NCBI RefSeq assembly: GCF_002795245.1
Contig: NZ_PGVG01000001.1
Span: 186,001 to 250,000 of the forward strand
Direction: 5' to 3'
Length of the DNA stretch: 64,000 nucleotides
Origin: Bradyrhizobium forestalis
Lineage (GTDB): Bacteria; Pseudomonadota; Alphaproteobacteria; Rhizobiales; Xanthobacteraceae
Shown one piece after another: positions 9,738-17,497 of this stretch. The notes under the pieces are model-generated. The model was given only the letters and a program-made list of their open reading frames with translations. It was not told where the DNA came from and did no database searches. The first letter of the stretch is position 1. Each line of letters begins with the position of its first letter. The translations under genes were made by a program, and so were the position numbers.

Positions 9738-10850
9738 TCAACAGAAATGCGCCCCTTGCGTCTCCACATAGACCGCATAGAGCGACTGGCTCGCGGTCAT
9801 GAACAAGCGGTTGCGCTTCTTGCCGCCGAAGCAGACATTGGCGCAGGTCTCCGGCAGCAGGATCTGGCCGATGCGCGCGCCGTCGTTCGGTGCGAACACC
9901 TGCACGCCGTCGTAGCCCGGTCCGACCCAGCCGGCGCCGACCCAGATGTTGCCTTCGGTGTCGACGCGCAGACCGTCGGGGAAGCCCGACTTGCCCTCGA
10001 GCTTCATGTCGATCAGCTTCTTCGGGTTGGACAGCTTTGCTCCGTCGATATCGTAGGACCACACCACGTTCTCGGCCTGCGGATAATGCGTGATGCCGGT
10101 GTCGCAGACATAGAGCTTCTTGTAGTCGTGGCTGAAGGCGAGGCCGTTCGGCTTGAACGGCTCGTCGGCGACCTTTGCGACTTGCCCGGTCTGCGTGTCC
10201 AAACGATAGACGGCTTCCTTCTGATGGGGCTGCAGCGAGCCGGTATTGGCCAGCTTGCCCTCGTAGATGCTGATCGCGCCGTAGCCGGGATCGGTGAACC
10301 AGATCGCCTTGTCGTTGGGGTGCACCACCATGTCGTTCGGGCCGTTGAGCGGCTTGCCACCCGCCTGCTCGGCCAGCGTCGTCACCGCACCGTCATGCTC
10401 GTAGCGGACGAGGCGCGTGCGCTCGGCGCTGATCTGGCGTCCCTCGGTGTCGAATGAATTGCCGTTGGCTTCGTTGGACGGCTTGTGGAACTGCTCGGAG
10501 ATGTGGCCGTCATCGTCGAGATAGCGCAGCTGCCGGTTGGCCGGGATGTCGCTCCAGACGAGATATTGTCCCTGCGCATTCCACGCCGGCCCTTCGGCCC
10601 AGAGGCAGCCGGTATAGAGCCGCTTGATCGCGGTGTTGCCGACCTTGGCCTTGAAGCGCTTGGGATCGATGACGACGATGTCGGGGTCGGGATAGCGCTG
10701 CGGCTCGGCATTGGCGCCGAAGTCGCGGGCGTCGGCTTGTGAGGCGAGGACGGTGGACGCGGCGAGCACCGCTGCGCCTTTGAGGACATCGCGGCGGCCG
10801 AGCCCGCTGCTTGCAGTCGTGTCGTCGGGGTTGGTCAGTATTCTTGTCAT
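9738..10850 (-). CDS. SMP-30/gluconolactonase family protein, exported by Tat
   Basis: 370 residues. The ATG at 10850 follows GGAGGAAACC. The N-terminus has a twin-arginine signal (GLGRRDVLKGAAVLAAST, then an Ala-rich stretch), so the product is probably folded in the cytoplasm and exported. The rest is a six-bladed beta-propeller of the SMP-30/gluconolactonase/LRE type. Metal-site signatures are WAEGPAWNAQGQYLVWSDI, LNGPNDMVVHPNDKAIWFTD and GFPDGLRVDTEGNIWVG. It probably hydrolyses a sugar-acid or other lactone; the substrate is unknown. A 116-base gap separates it from the upstream SDR gene, so cotranscription is uncertain. Confidence 0.9.
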   Translation of the reverse strand: MTRILTNPDDTTASSGLGRRDVLKGAAVLAASTVLASQADARDFGANAEPQRYPDPDIVVIDPKRFKAKVGNTAIKRLYTGCLWAEGPAWNAQGQYLVWSDIPANRQLRYLDDDGHISEQFHKPSNEANGNSFDTEGRQISAERTRLVRYEHDGAVTTLAEQAGGKPLNGPNDMVVHPNDKAIWFTDPGYGAISIYEGKLANTGSLQPHQKEAVYRLDTQTGQVAKVADEPFKPNGLAFSHDYKKLYVCDTGITHYPQAENVVWSYDIDGAKLSNPKKLIDMKLEGKSGFPDGLRVDTEGNIWVGAGWVGPGYDGVQVFAPNDGARIGQILLPETCANVCFGGKKRNRLFMTASQSLYAVYVETQGAHFC

Positions 10851-10966
10851 GGTTTCCTCCCAAAGTATCGTTGGGAGGACACCATTCGCCCGCATTCAGG
10901 CGTAAACCGGGGCGATCTCCGATGGAGACAATCGAAGATCGCAGGGCAGGGATGCCGGAAATGCGG

Positions 10967-11881
10967 CTAGACGGGATCCCAGGTGAAGATGTCGGCGGAG
11001 CGGTCGAGCTTGTAGAACGAGCCCTTCAGCGCCGGCATGCCGTGTTCCGCGATCGACTGCGGCGTCCAGCCTTCGCTCCGCTGCACCGAGCGGATCGGGC
11101 GGTTCTGGCTGAACAGGAAGATCTCGTTCATGCGCACGCCAAAGATCTGGCCGGTGACGTCCTTGGCGGAATCGCCGAGCAGATAGCCGCAGAGCGGGGC
11201 GATCTTCTCCGGTCCCATCTGCTTGATCTTCTCGACGCGCGCCTTCTCGGCCTCGGTCTCGGTCGGGATGGTGCCGATCATGCGCGTCCAGGCGAACGGC
11301 GAGACACAGTTCGAGCGGACGTTGAAGCGGCCCATGTCGAGCGCAATCGACTTCGACAGCCCGACGATCCCGAGCTTGGCCGCGGCGTAGTTGGCTTGTC
11401 CAAAATTGCCGATCAGGCCCGAGGTCGAGGTGAAGTGCACGAACGAGCCCGACTCCTGCTCGCGGAAGATCCGCGCCGCGGCGTGGCTGACGTAGAACGA
11501 GCCCATCAGGTGCACCTTGATGACGGCTTCGAACGCTTCCACGCTCATCTTGTGGAAGATCATGTCGCGCAAAATGCCGGCATTGTTGACGACGCCGTCG
11601 AGCCGGCCGAAATGATCGGTCGCGGTCTTCACGATCTTGCTGGCGGGGATCGCTTCGGCGACCGACTCGAAATTGGCCACGGCCGTGCCGCCGCGCTTCT
11701 TGATCTCCTCGACCACTTCCTCGGCAGGCGCCGCATTCGAGCCGGCGCCGTCGGCAGCCCCGCCGGGATCGTTGACGACGACCTTGGCGCCTTCGGCCGC
11801 GCACAGCAGCGCAATCTCGCGCCCGATGCCACGGCCTGCGCCGGTGACGATGATGACCTTGTCTTGCAGTGATTTGCTCAT
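10967..11881 (-). CDS. SDR-family oxidoreductase (hydroxyacyl-CoA dehydrogenase-like)
   Basis: 304-residue classical short-chain dehydrogenase. The NAD(P)-binding motif VTGAGRGIG lies near residue 13, NNAG near 93, the catalytic Ser in HFTSTSGLIG and the Tyr/Lys pair in NYAAAKLGIVGLSKS. The extended insert after strand 2 (GGAADGAGSN) and the long C-terminus resemble the dehydrogenase unit of peroxisomal-type multifunctional enzyme 2, which suggests a CoA-ester or steroid substrate. ATG at 11881 with GGAGAACC upstream. The neighbouring thiolase and Zn-ribbon/OB-fold genes fit a CoA-thioester catabolic pathway (inference). Confidence 0.9.
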   Translation of the reverse strand: MSKSLQDKVIIVTGAGRGIGREIALLCAAEGAKVVVNDPGGAADGAGSNAAPAEEVVEEIKKRGGTAVANFESVAEAIPASKIVKTATDHFGRLDGVVNNAGILRDMIFHKMSVEAFEAVIKVHLMGSFYVSHAAARIFREQESGSFVHFTSTSGLIGNFGQANYAAAKLGIVGLSKSIALDMGRFNVRSNCVSPFAWTRMIGTIPTETEAEKARVEKIKQMGPEKIAPLCGYLLGDSAKDVTGQIFGVRMNEIFLFSQNRPIRSVQRSEGWTPQSIAEHGMPALKGSFYKLDRSADIFTWDPV

Positions 11882-11911
11882 GTGGGTTCTCCGCTATGCG
11901 TTCCAAATTCC

Positions 11912-12020
11912 GCTGTCATTCCGGGGCGGAGCGAAGCGACGAGCCCGGAATCCATCGCGCTACCGTGGTTGCGGTCCAATGGATTCCGGGTTCGCGCTGC
12001 GCGCGCCCCGGAATGACAGC
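11912..12020. repeat. Palindromic repeat family A, copy 2
   Basis: Begins GCTGTCATTCCGGGGCGGAG and ends GCCCCGGAATGACAGC. The two halves are inverted, each with an inner CCCGGAATCCAT or ATGGATTCCGGG box. It occupies almost the whole gap between the thiolase stop (12023) and the SDR start (11881), so any read-through transcript would carry this long stem. Confidence 0.85.
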
Positions 12021-12022
12021 CG

Positions 12023-13162
12023 TTACCTCTCGTTCGTAAACACGATCGTGCCACTCGCCGCGAACATGCCGCCGACGCCGTGGCACACCGAAATCTTCGC
12101 GTTCGGCACCTGCGCCGGCGCGATCCCGCGCATCTGGCGCACGCTCTCCTGGAGCGCGTACATGCCGTACATGCCCGAATGCATGTAGCTCAATCCGCCG
12201 CCATTGGTGTTGAGCGGCAGCTTGCCGCCGGGGCGGGTGTTGCCATCCGCGATGAACTTGCCGGTCTCCTCATACGGCATGAAGCCGAGATCGCCGAGGC
12301 CGAACAGCGGCAGATGCGCAAAGGCATCATAGATCATCAGGTGATCGACATCCTTGTGTGCGATGCCGGCTTCCTTGAAAGCCAGCGGCCCCGCGGTCTT
12401 GAACGCGCGCGAGGAGTTGAACGTCTCCATCTGGCTGACCATCGGCGTCTCGACGCTCTCGCCGGTGCCCATGATGTAGACCGGCTTGCGTGGAAAGTCC
12501 TTGGCGCGGTCCGCCGAGGTCAGGATCAGCGCGCCGCCGCCGTCGGTGACGAGGCAGCACTGCAGCAGCCGGAACGGATAGGCGATCATGCGCGAGTTGA
12601 GGACGTCGGCGACCGTGATCGGGTCCTTCATCATCGCGCGCGGATTCTTCGCCGCCCATTCGCGCTGCACCACCGCCACTGAAGCAAGCTGCTCATGCGT
12701 GATGCCATAGGTCTTCATGAAACGCAGCACGGGGATCGGGAACATGCTGGGCGGGCCGTAGACGCCATAGGGCGCCTCGAACTGGCCGTTGAGGCTGTCG
12801 GCGGGGATCGAGCGCGGCAATTTGCCGATCATCGACTTGCCGCTCTCGGCATGGGTGATCAGCACGGTCTTGCACAGGCCGGCTTCGATCGCCGCCGCCG
12901 CGTGGCGGACGTGCAGCATGAAGGAGCAGCCGCCGACCGAGGTGCCGTCCACCCAGGTCGGCTTGATGCCGAGATAGTGGCAGACCTGCTGCGGCGTTTC
13001 GACCGCGGTGGCAAAGCCGTCGATGTCGGACAGTTTTAGCCCGGCATCGGCAATGGCGTTGAGCGCCGCATCCGCGTGCAGCTGGAGCTGCGAGGCGTTG
13101 GGGATGATTCCGAGCTCGGTGGTCTCGGCCGCGCCGACGACGGCAACCTGGTTCTTGCGCAT
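12023..13162 (-). CDS. Thiolase-like protein (SCP-x/lipid-transfer thiolase group)
   Basis: 379 residues of the SCP-x-like thiolase branch. Visible are the N-terminal VAVVGAAETTELG, the VDGTSVGGCS segment near residue 71-80, the DAFAHLPLFGLGDLG loop (the thiolase NEAFA equivalent), NTNGGGLSYMHSGMYG and the C-terminal ISVCHGVGGMFAASG with a conserved Cys/His. The usual CASG nucleophile motif is absent, and Cys79 is not clearly equivalent. Members of this branch often pair with a Zn-ribbon/OB-fold (DUF35) protein, which is encoded three bases upstream here, and some act as retro-aldolases on steroid side-chain CoA esters. Thiolase, retro-aldolase or a non-cleaving role are all open. Confidence 0.88.
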   Translation of the reverse strand: MRKNQVAVVGAAETTELGIIPNASQLQLHADAALNAIADAGLKLSDIDGFATAVETPQQVCHYLGIKPTWVDGTSVGGCSFMLHVRHAAAAIEAGLCKTVLITHAESGKSMIGKLPRSIPADSLNGQFEAPYGVYGPPSMFPIPVLRFMKTYGITHEQLASVAVVQREWAAKNPRAMMKDPITVADVLNSRMIAYPFRLLQCCLVTDGGGALILTSADRAKDFPRKPVYIMGTGESVETPMVSQMETFNSSRAFKTAGPLAFKEAGIAHKDVDHLMIYDAFAHLPLFGLGDLGFMPYEETGKFIADGNTRPGGKLPLNTNGGGLSYMHSGMYGMYALQESVRQMRGIAPAQVPNAKISVCHGVGGMFAASGTIVFTNER

Positions 13163-13165
13163 GAC

Positions 13166-13579
13166 TTACCCCTTCGCCGGACGGAACACGGGGAGGGTGA
13201 TCTTGTCGTCGAGTTTCTCAAAGGCGACCTCGAGCTTCATGTCGAGCTCGAGCGCCTCCGGCGTCTGCGGGCAGTCGATGATGTTGCTCATCATCCGCGG
13301 TCCCTCGTCGAGCTCGACCACCGCGATGGCGTAAGGCGGCGTGAAGCCCGGCGCGGCGGGCCGGTGGTTGATCACGTAGCTGTAGAGAAAGCCCTTGCCG
13401 CTCGCCTTGAAGATGCTGACCTTGCGCGAGGCGCAGGACGGGCAGAACGGGCGCGGCGGGAAGTAGACATGCGCGCAAGCGTCGCAGCGCTGCAGGCGCA
13501 ATTCGCCCGCTTTGGTGCCGTCCCAGAAGTGCTGGGTCTCCGGCGTCGGTTTCGGTCGCGCGCGCTGCGGTTCGGCCAT
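13166..13579 (-). CDS. Zn-ribbon OB-fold protein (DUF35 family)
   Basis: 137 residues from the ATG at 13579, which follows GGGAGGAGCC; a longer frame to 13648 is not supported. It has an N-terminal rubredoxin-like Zn ribbon with Cys32, Cys35, Cys46 and Cys49 (CDACAHVYFPPRPFCPSC) and then an OB-fold that binds acyl-CoA in studied homologues (YSYVINHRPAAPGFTPPYAI, then VVELDEG). Such proteins form complexes with SCP-x-type thiolases. It ends three bases before the thiolase gene, so the two form one operon. The promoter must lie in the 178-base gap to the divergent amidase. Confidence 0.92.
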   Translation of the reverse strand: MAEPQRARPKPTPETQHFWDGTKAGELRLQRCDACAHVYFPPRPFCPSCASRKVSIFKASGKGFLYSYVINHRPAAPGFTPPYAIAVVELDEGPRMMSNIIDCPQTPEALELDMKLEVAFEKLDDKITLPVFRPAKG

Positions 13580-13757
13580 ATTGGCGGCTCCTCCCAAGAG
13601 ACAGGCTTCACGCCCGCCTGTTTCGATTGTGATGCGACAATCGACCATCGTGCGTCAACGGTCCAGCAATGCGCATGCATGCCATCATGCGCACAATGCT
13701 TGTGTCGAGGTGAGGCAGCGCTATAGATTGCGCGCGCCAATATTCCGTGAGACAGAC

Positions 13758-15107
13758 ATGCCCGATTTCCCGACACTGGCGAAGCTCGCCGACGACCTCG
13801 ACAGCGGCCGCACCACCTCCCGCAAGCTGGTCGAGGCCTGCATCGCCAGGATCGCCGATCCCGCCGGCGAGGGCCAACGCACCTTCATCCACGTCGACAA
13901 GGATGCGGCGCTGACGACCGCCGACGCCATGGATGCCCTGCGCAAGGTCAAGGCGGCGCCGTCGCGCTATGCCGGCATTCCGATCTCGATCAAGGACCTC
14001 TTCGACATCAAGGGGCAGACGACGCGCGCCGGCTCCCGGGCGCTCGACGATTCCGATCCGGCCGAGCACGATGCGGCGGCGGTCGCGCGGCTGCGCCAGG
14101 CCGGCTTTGTGCTGATCGGGCGCACCAACATGACCGAGTTCGCCTATTCCGGTATCGGCATCAATCCGCATTACGGCACGCCGAAGGGCGCCTGGAACCG
14201 GGCCGTGGGCCACGTGCCCGGCGGCTCGTCCTCGGGTGCCGCAGTGTCCGTGCTCGACGGCATGGCGCATGGCGCGCTCGGCACCGACACCGGCGGCTCC
14301 TGCCGGATTCCTGCGGCCTATAACGGCATCGTCGGCTACAAGCCGACGCAGCGCCGCGTACCGCTGGACGGCTCGGTGCCGCTGTCCTTCTCGCTCGACA
14401 GCATCGGGCCTCTGGCGCGATCGGTCAGTTGCTGTGCCATACTCGATGCGGTGCTCGCTGACGAGCCCATCGTCGCGCTGAAGCCGCGCCCGGTGAAAGG
14501 CATGCGGCTCGCGGTGCCCACCACGATCGCGCTCGACGACCTCGACACAGAGGTCTCCGAGACCTTCGAGCGCGCGCTGAAGACGCTGGCCGACCACGGT
14601 GCCATCATCGAGCGGATCGAGATGGCCGAATTCCACGACATCGGCCCGATGAACGCGAAGGGCGGCTTCGCCGCCTCCGAAAGCTACGCCTGGCACCGCT
14701 ATCTCATCACGGCCAAGGGCGATGTCTACGATCCCAGGGTCGCCGTGCGCATCATGCGCGGCGAGGCGCAGAGCGCGGCCGACTACATCGACCTTCTCAA
14801 CGAGCGCCGCTCGCTGATCGCCCGCGTTAACGCACGCATCGCGCCCTATGACGCCCTGGTGCTGCCGACCGCCGCCAACACGCCGCCGAAGATCGCCGAT
14901 CTCGCCGACGACAAGGCCTTTACCACTCAGAACCTGCGCGCGTTGCGCAATTGCACCCTGATCAACATGATCGACGGCTGCGCCATCTCACTGCCCTGCC
15001 ATCGCGAGGGCGACGTCCCGGTCGGCCTGATGCTGGCGGGCGCGGGCGGCTCGGACCACCGTATCCTTGAACTTGCTGCCGGCATGGAGGCCGTCATTCG
15101 TGTTTGA
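13758..15107 (+). CDS. Amidase-signature family enzyme
   Basis: 449 residues from the ATG at 13758; a longer frame beginning at 13512 runs antisense to the DUF35 gene and is rejected. The Ser-cisSer-Lys triad is visible as Lys79 in SIKDLFD, Ser157 in GGSSSGAAVS and Ser181 in TDTGGSCRIPAA, with spacing that fits the family. The enzyme hydrolyses an amide; the substrate cannot be told from sequence. No GatB or GatC gene is nearby, so it is not the tRNA amidotransferase subunit. It overlaps the DUF2848 gene by eight bases, so both act together. Confidence 0.93.
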   Translation: MPDFPTLAKLADDLDSGRTTSRKLVEACIARIADPAGEGQRTFIHVDKDAALTTADAMDALRKVKAAPSRYAGIPISIKDLFDIKGQTTRAGSRALDDSDPAEHDAAAVARLRQAGFVLIGRTNMTEFAYSGIGINPHYGTPKGAWNRAVGHVPGGSSSGAAVSVLDGMAHGALGTDTGGSCRIPAAYNGIVGYKPTQRRVPLDGSVPLSFSLDSIGPLARSVSCCAILDAVLADEPIVALKPRPVKGMRLAVPTTIALDDLDTEVSETFERALKTLADHGAIIERIEMAEFHDIGPMNAKGGFAASESYAWHRYLITAKGDVYDPRVAVRIMRGEAQSAADYIDLLNERRSLIARVNARIAPYDALVLPTAANTPPKIADLADDKAFTTQNLRALRNCTLINMIDGCAISLPCHREGDVPVGLMLAGAGGSDHRILELAAGMEAVIRV

Positions 15108-15786
15108 CCTCACTTTCACCGTCGATGCCCAGGACACCACCACGCCGCTGACGCTGGCGATCGACCAGATGGTCATCGCCGGCTGGACCGGCCGCGACAC
15201 GGTCGCGCGCGACAAGCACATCGCCGAGCTGGAGGAGATGGGCATCGCCCGGCCGGCCTCGACACCGATCTACTACCGGGCCTCGGCGCGACGGCTGACC
15301 CAGGAAGACCGCATCGAGTGCACCGGCGGCGACTCCAGCGGCGAGGTCGAGTTCGTGCTGATCGGGTGGCAGGGCCGCATCTTCGTCGGCTGCGGCTCCG
15401 ACCACACCGACCGCAAGGTCGAGGCCTACGGCGTCACGGTCTCCAAGCAGATGTGCGACAAGCCGATCGCCTCGACGCTGTGGGAGCTCGAGGACGTCAT
15501 CGGCCATTGGGACAGGATGATCCTGCGTTCCTATGCCACGATCAAGGGCGAGCGCGTGCTCTATCAGGAAGGCACGCTGGATGCGATGCTGCCGGTCGCC
15601 GATCTCATCGCGCGCGGTTTTCCGGGTGGAAAGCTGCCCGACGGCTGCGCCATGTTCGGCGGTACCTTCGCCGCGAAGGGCGGCATCCGCCCCGCCGATC
15701 GATTCGAGTTCGAGCTGGAAGACCCCGTGCTGAAGCGGACGATCAGGCACGGCTACGACGTGGTGACGCTGCCGGTGAGGGGCTAG
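15100..15786 (+). CDS. DUF2848 family protein
   Basis: 228 residues starting at a GTG at 15100 that lies inside the end of the amidase gene, with GGAGG about nine bases upstream. An in-frame TTG at 15067 is less likely. The sequence is soluble with no signal peptide and shows IYYRASARRLTQEDRIEC, GSDHTDRKVEAYGV and GGTFAAKGGIRPADRFEFEL. The GSDHTDR stretch and the C-terminal GG-rich block recall fumarylacetoacetase-fold proteins, but I do not claim that homology. Its coupling to the amidase suggests a role in the same amide or carbamate catabolic step. The function of the family is not known to me. Confidence 0.85.
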   Translation: MFDLTFTVDAQDTTTPLTLAIDQMVIAGWTGRDTVARDKHIAELEEMGIARPASTPIYYRASARRLTQEDRIECTGGDSSGEVEFVLIGWQGRIFVGCGSDHTDRKVEAYGVTVSKQMCDKPIASTLWELEDVIGHWDRMILRSYATIKGERVLYQEGTLDAMLPVADLIARGFPGGKLPDGCAMFGGTFAAKGGIRPADRFEFELEDPVLKRTIRHGYDVVTLPVRG

Positions 15787-15839
15787 TTCCAGCACGGAAA
15801 TCGGGTGGTTGTAGCAGCTGCGATCTGCGACACCCACCT

Positions 15840-15950
15840 CCGTCATTCCGGGGCGCGACGAAGTCGCGAGCCCGGAATCCATTCCTCCGCCGACTATGCG
15901 GCGCGATGGATTCCGGGCTCGCGCCCAAGAGGCGCGCCCCGGAATGACGG
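15840..15950. repeat. Palindromic repeat family A, copy 3
   Basis: Begins CCGTCATTCCGGGGCGCGAC and ends GCGCCCCGGAATGACGG, with inner CCCGGAATCCAT and ATGGATTCCGGG boxes. It separates the DUF2848 gene from the 2OG oxygenase. Its right edge lies 11 bases before the oxygenase start, so it may influence that gene's translation. Confidence 0.85.
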
Positions 15951-15961
15951 ATGTGGATAGG

Positions 15962-16717
15962 ATGATCGCCATGGTCGTTGCCAAACGTGTTGCCGAACCT
16001 GACTCTGGAACCGACCTGACCGACCATGTCGATGCCCTCGACTGGACGGACATCACCGCCGAGCTCGACGCCCAGGGTTGCGCCGTCCTCAAGGGCCTGC
16101 TCACGCCCGATCAATGCCGCGCCATCGCCGCGCTCTACCCGGACGATGCGCACTTCCGCAGCCGCATCGTCATGGGCCGTCACGGCTTTGGCCGCGGTGA
16201 ATACAAGTACTTCTCTTACCCGCTCCCCGACTTGATCGCGCAATTGCGCCCGGCGCTCTATGCGCACCTTCAGGGCGTTGCCAACCGCTGGAACGAGGCG
16301 ATGGGGATCGATATCCGCTATCCCGCAGCGCATGCCGCGTTCCTGAAGCGCTGCCACGAGGCGGGGCAGGCGCGGCCGACGCCGCTGCTGCTGCAATACG
16401 AAGCCGGCGACTTCAACTGCCTGCACCAGGACCTCTATGGCGAGCACGTGTTCCCGCTCCAGGTCGCGATCCTCTTGTCCGAGCCCAGCCGCGATTTCAC
16501 CGGCGGCGAGTTCGTGCTGACCGAGCAGCGCCCGCGCATGCAGTCCCGCGCCGAGGTGGTGCCGCTGGCGCAGGGCGATGCGGTCGCCTTTGCCGTGCAC
16601 CACCGTCCGGTGCAGGGGACACGCGGGACCTACCGCGTTAACATGCGCCATGGCGTCAGCCGGATCAGGTCCGGGCAGCGCCACACGCTGGGTGTGATCT
16701 TCCATGATGCCAAATGA
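15962..16717 (+). CDS. 2OG-Fe(II) oxygenase
   Basis: About 251 residues. ATGs at 15962 and 15971 are both possible (GGATGTGGATAGG upstream); earlier in-frame codons fall in the family A repeat and are rejected. It is a jelly-roll dioxygenase using 2-oxoglutarate, Fe(II) and O2. The iron ligands are His155 and Asp157 in CLHQDLYGEHVFPLQ and a distal His in VAFAVHHRPVQG, followed by the 2OG-binding Arg in YRVNMRHGVSRI. The substrate is unknown; homologues are often annotated as prolyl hydroxylase-like. It is followed after nine bases by AlkB, and the two probably form an operon concerned with oxidative demethylation or repair (inference). Confidence 0.88.
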   Translation: MIAMVVAKRVAEPDSGTDLTDHVDALDWTDITAELDAQGCAVLKGLLTPDQCRAIAALYPDDAHFRSRIVMGRHGFGRGEYKYFSYPLPDLIAQLRPALYAHLQGVANRWNEAMGIDIRYPAAHAAFLKRCHEAGQARPTPLLLQYEAGDFNCLHQDLYGEHVFPLQVAILLSEPSRDFTGGEFVLTEQRPRMQSRAEVVPLAQGDAVAFAVHHRPVQGTRGTYRVNMRHGVSRIRSGQRHTLGVIFHDAK

Positions 16718-16726
16718 GCGCTGCGA

Positions 16727-17380
16727 TTGACGGGTGATTTGTTCGACACCGTTGCCGAGGCACAGCCATCGCGCGAAAAAATCGCCGACGGTGCCGTGCT
16801 GCTGCGCGGCTTCGTCAAGCCGATCGAGGGCGAGCTGATCGAAGCGGTGCGCGCCATCGTGGCGCAATCGCCGTTCCGCCGCATGACCACGCCCGGCGGC
16901 TACCAGATGTCGGTGGCGATGACCAATTGCGGCGAGCGCGGCTGGATCACCGACCACACCGGCTATCGCTATGATCCCATTGATCCGCGCACCGGTGCGC
17001 CATGGCCGGCGATGCCGCTGGTGTTCCAGGATCTCGCCCGCCGCGCAGCGGAGCAGGGCGGTTTTGCCGGCTTTTCGCCCGACGCCTGCCTCGTCAATCG
17101 TTATGAGCCAGGCACGCGGCTGTCGCTGCATCAGGACAAGGACGAGCTGGATTATTCCGCGCCGATCGTCTCGGTCTCGCTCGGCCTGCCCGCGACCTTC
17201 CTGTTCGGCGGCCTGGCACGCAGCGACAAGCCGCGCCGCTTCCGGCTCATCCATGGCGACGTCGTGGTCTGGGGCGGGCCGAGCAGGCTCGCCTATCACG
17301 GCGTGGCACCGCTCGCCGATGGCGAGCATGCGCTGCTGGGAAGGAAGCGGATCAATTTGACGTTTCGCAGGACGCGGTGA
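16727..17380 (+). CDS. alkB: Alpha-ketoglutarate-dependent dioxygenase AlkB
   Basis: 217 residues. Removes methyl adducts such as 1-methyladenine and 3-methylcytosine from DNA or RNA by oxidative demethylation. The reading frame has no ATG at its start: the TTG at 16727 gives MTGDLFDTVAE and is nine bases past the upstream stop. Key features are NRYEPGTRLSLHQDKDELD with His135 and Asp137, the third ligand His191 in LAYHGVAPL, and the C-terminal RINLTFRRTR, which holds the 2OG-binding Arg. The substrate-recognition lid (MTNCGERGWITDHTGYRY) matches bacterial AlkB. It lacks an Ada partner in the window. Confidence 0.95.
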   Translation: MTGDLFDTVAEAQPSREKIADGAVLLRGFVKPIEGELIEAVRAIVAQSPFRRMTTPGGYQMSVAMTNCGERGWITDHTGYRYDPIDPRTGAPWPAMPLVFQDLARRAAEQGGFAGFSPDACLVNRYEPGTRLSLHQDKDELDYSAPIVSVSLGLPATFLFGGLARSDKPRRFRLIHGDVVVWGGPSRLAYHGVAPLADGEHALLGRKRINLTFRRTR

Positions 17381-17384
17381 TCTC

Positions 17385-17497
17385 ACTCCTCATCCTGAGG
17401 AGCTTGCGAAGCAAGCGTCTCGAAGGATGAAGGCCGAGCTGCAGCAGCGGGGCCTCTATGGTTCGAGACGGTGCTTCGCGCCTCCTCACCATGAGGG
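17385..17497. repeat. Palindromic repeat family C, copy 1
   Basis: Opens CCTCATCCTGAGGAGCTTGC and AAGCGTCTCGAAGGATGA, then an inverted half GGTTCGAGACGGTGCTTCGC and CCTCCTCACCATGAGGG. It lies between convergent alkB and the TPP-enzyme gene and touches the stop codon of the latter at 17498. It probably forms a bidirectional stem. Another copy is at 36276-36490. Confidence 0.8.

Noticed and set aside
15743..17386. 547-codon minus-strand frame
   Set aside because: Antisense of the 2OG oxygenase and alkB, and it crosses a family A repeat; no recognisable motif.
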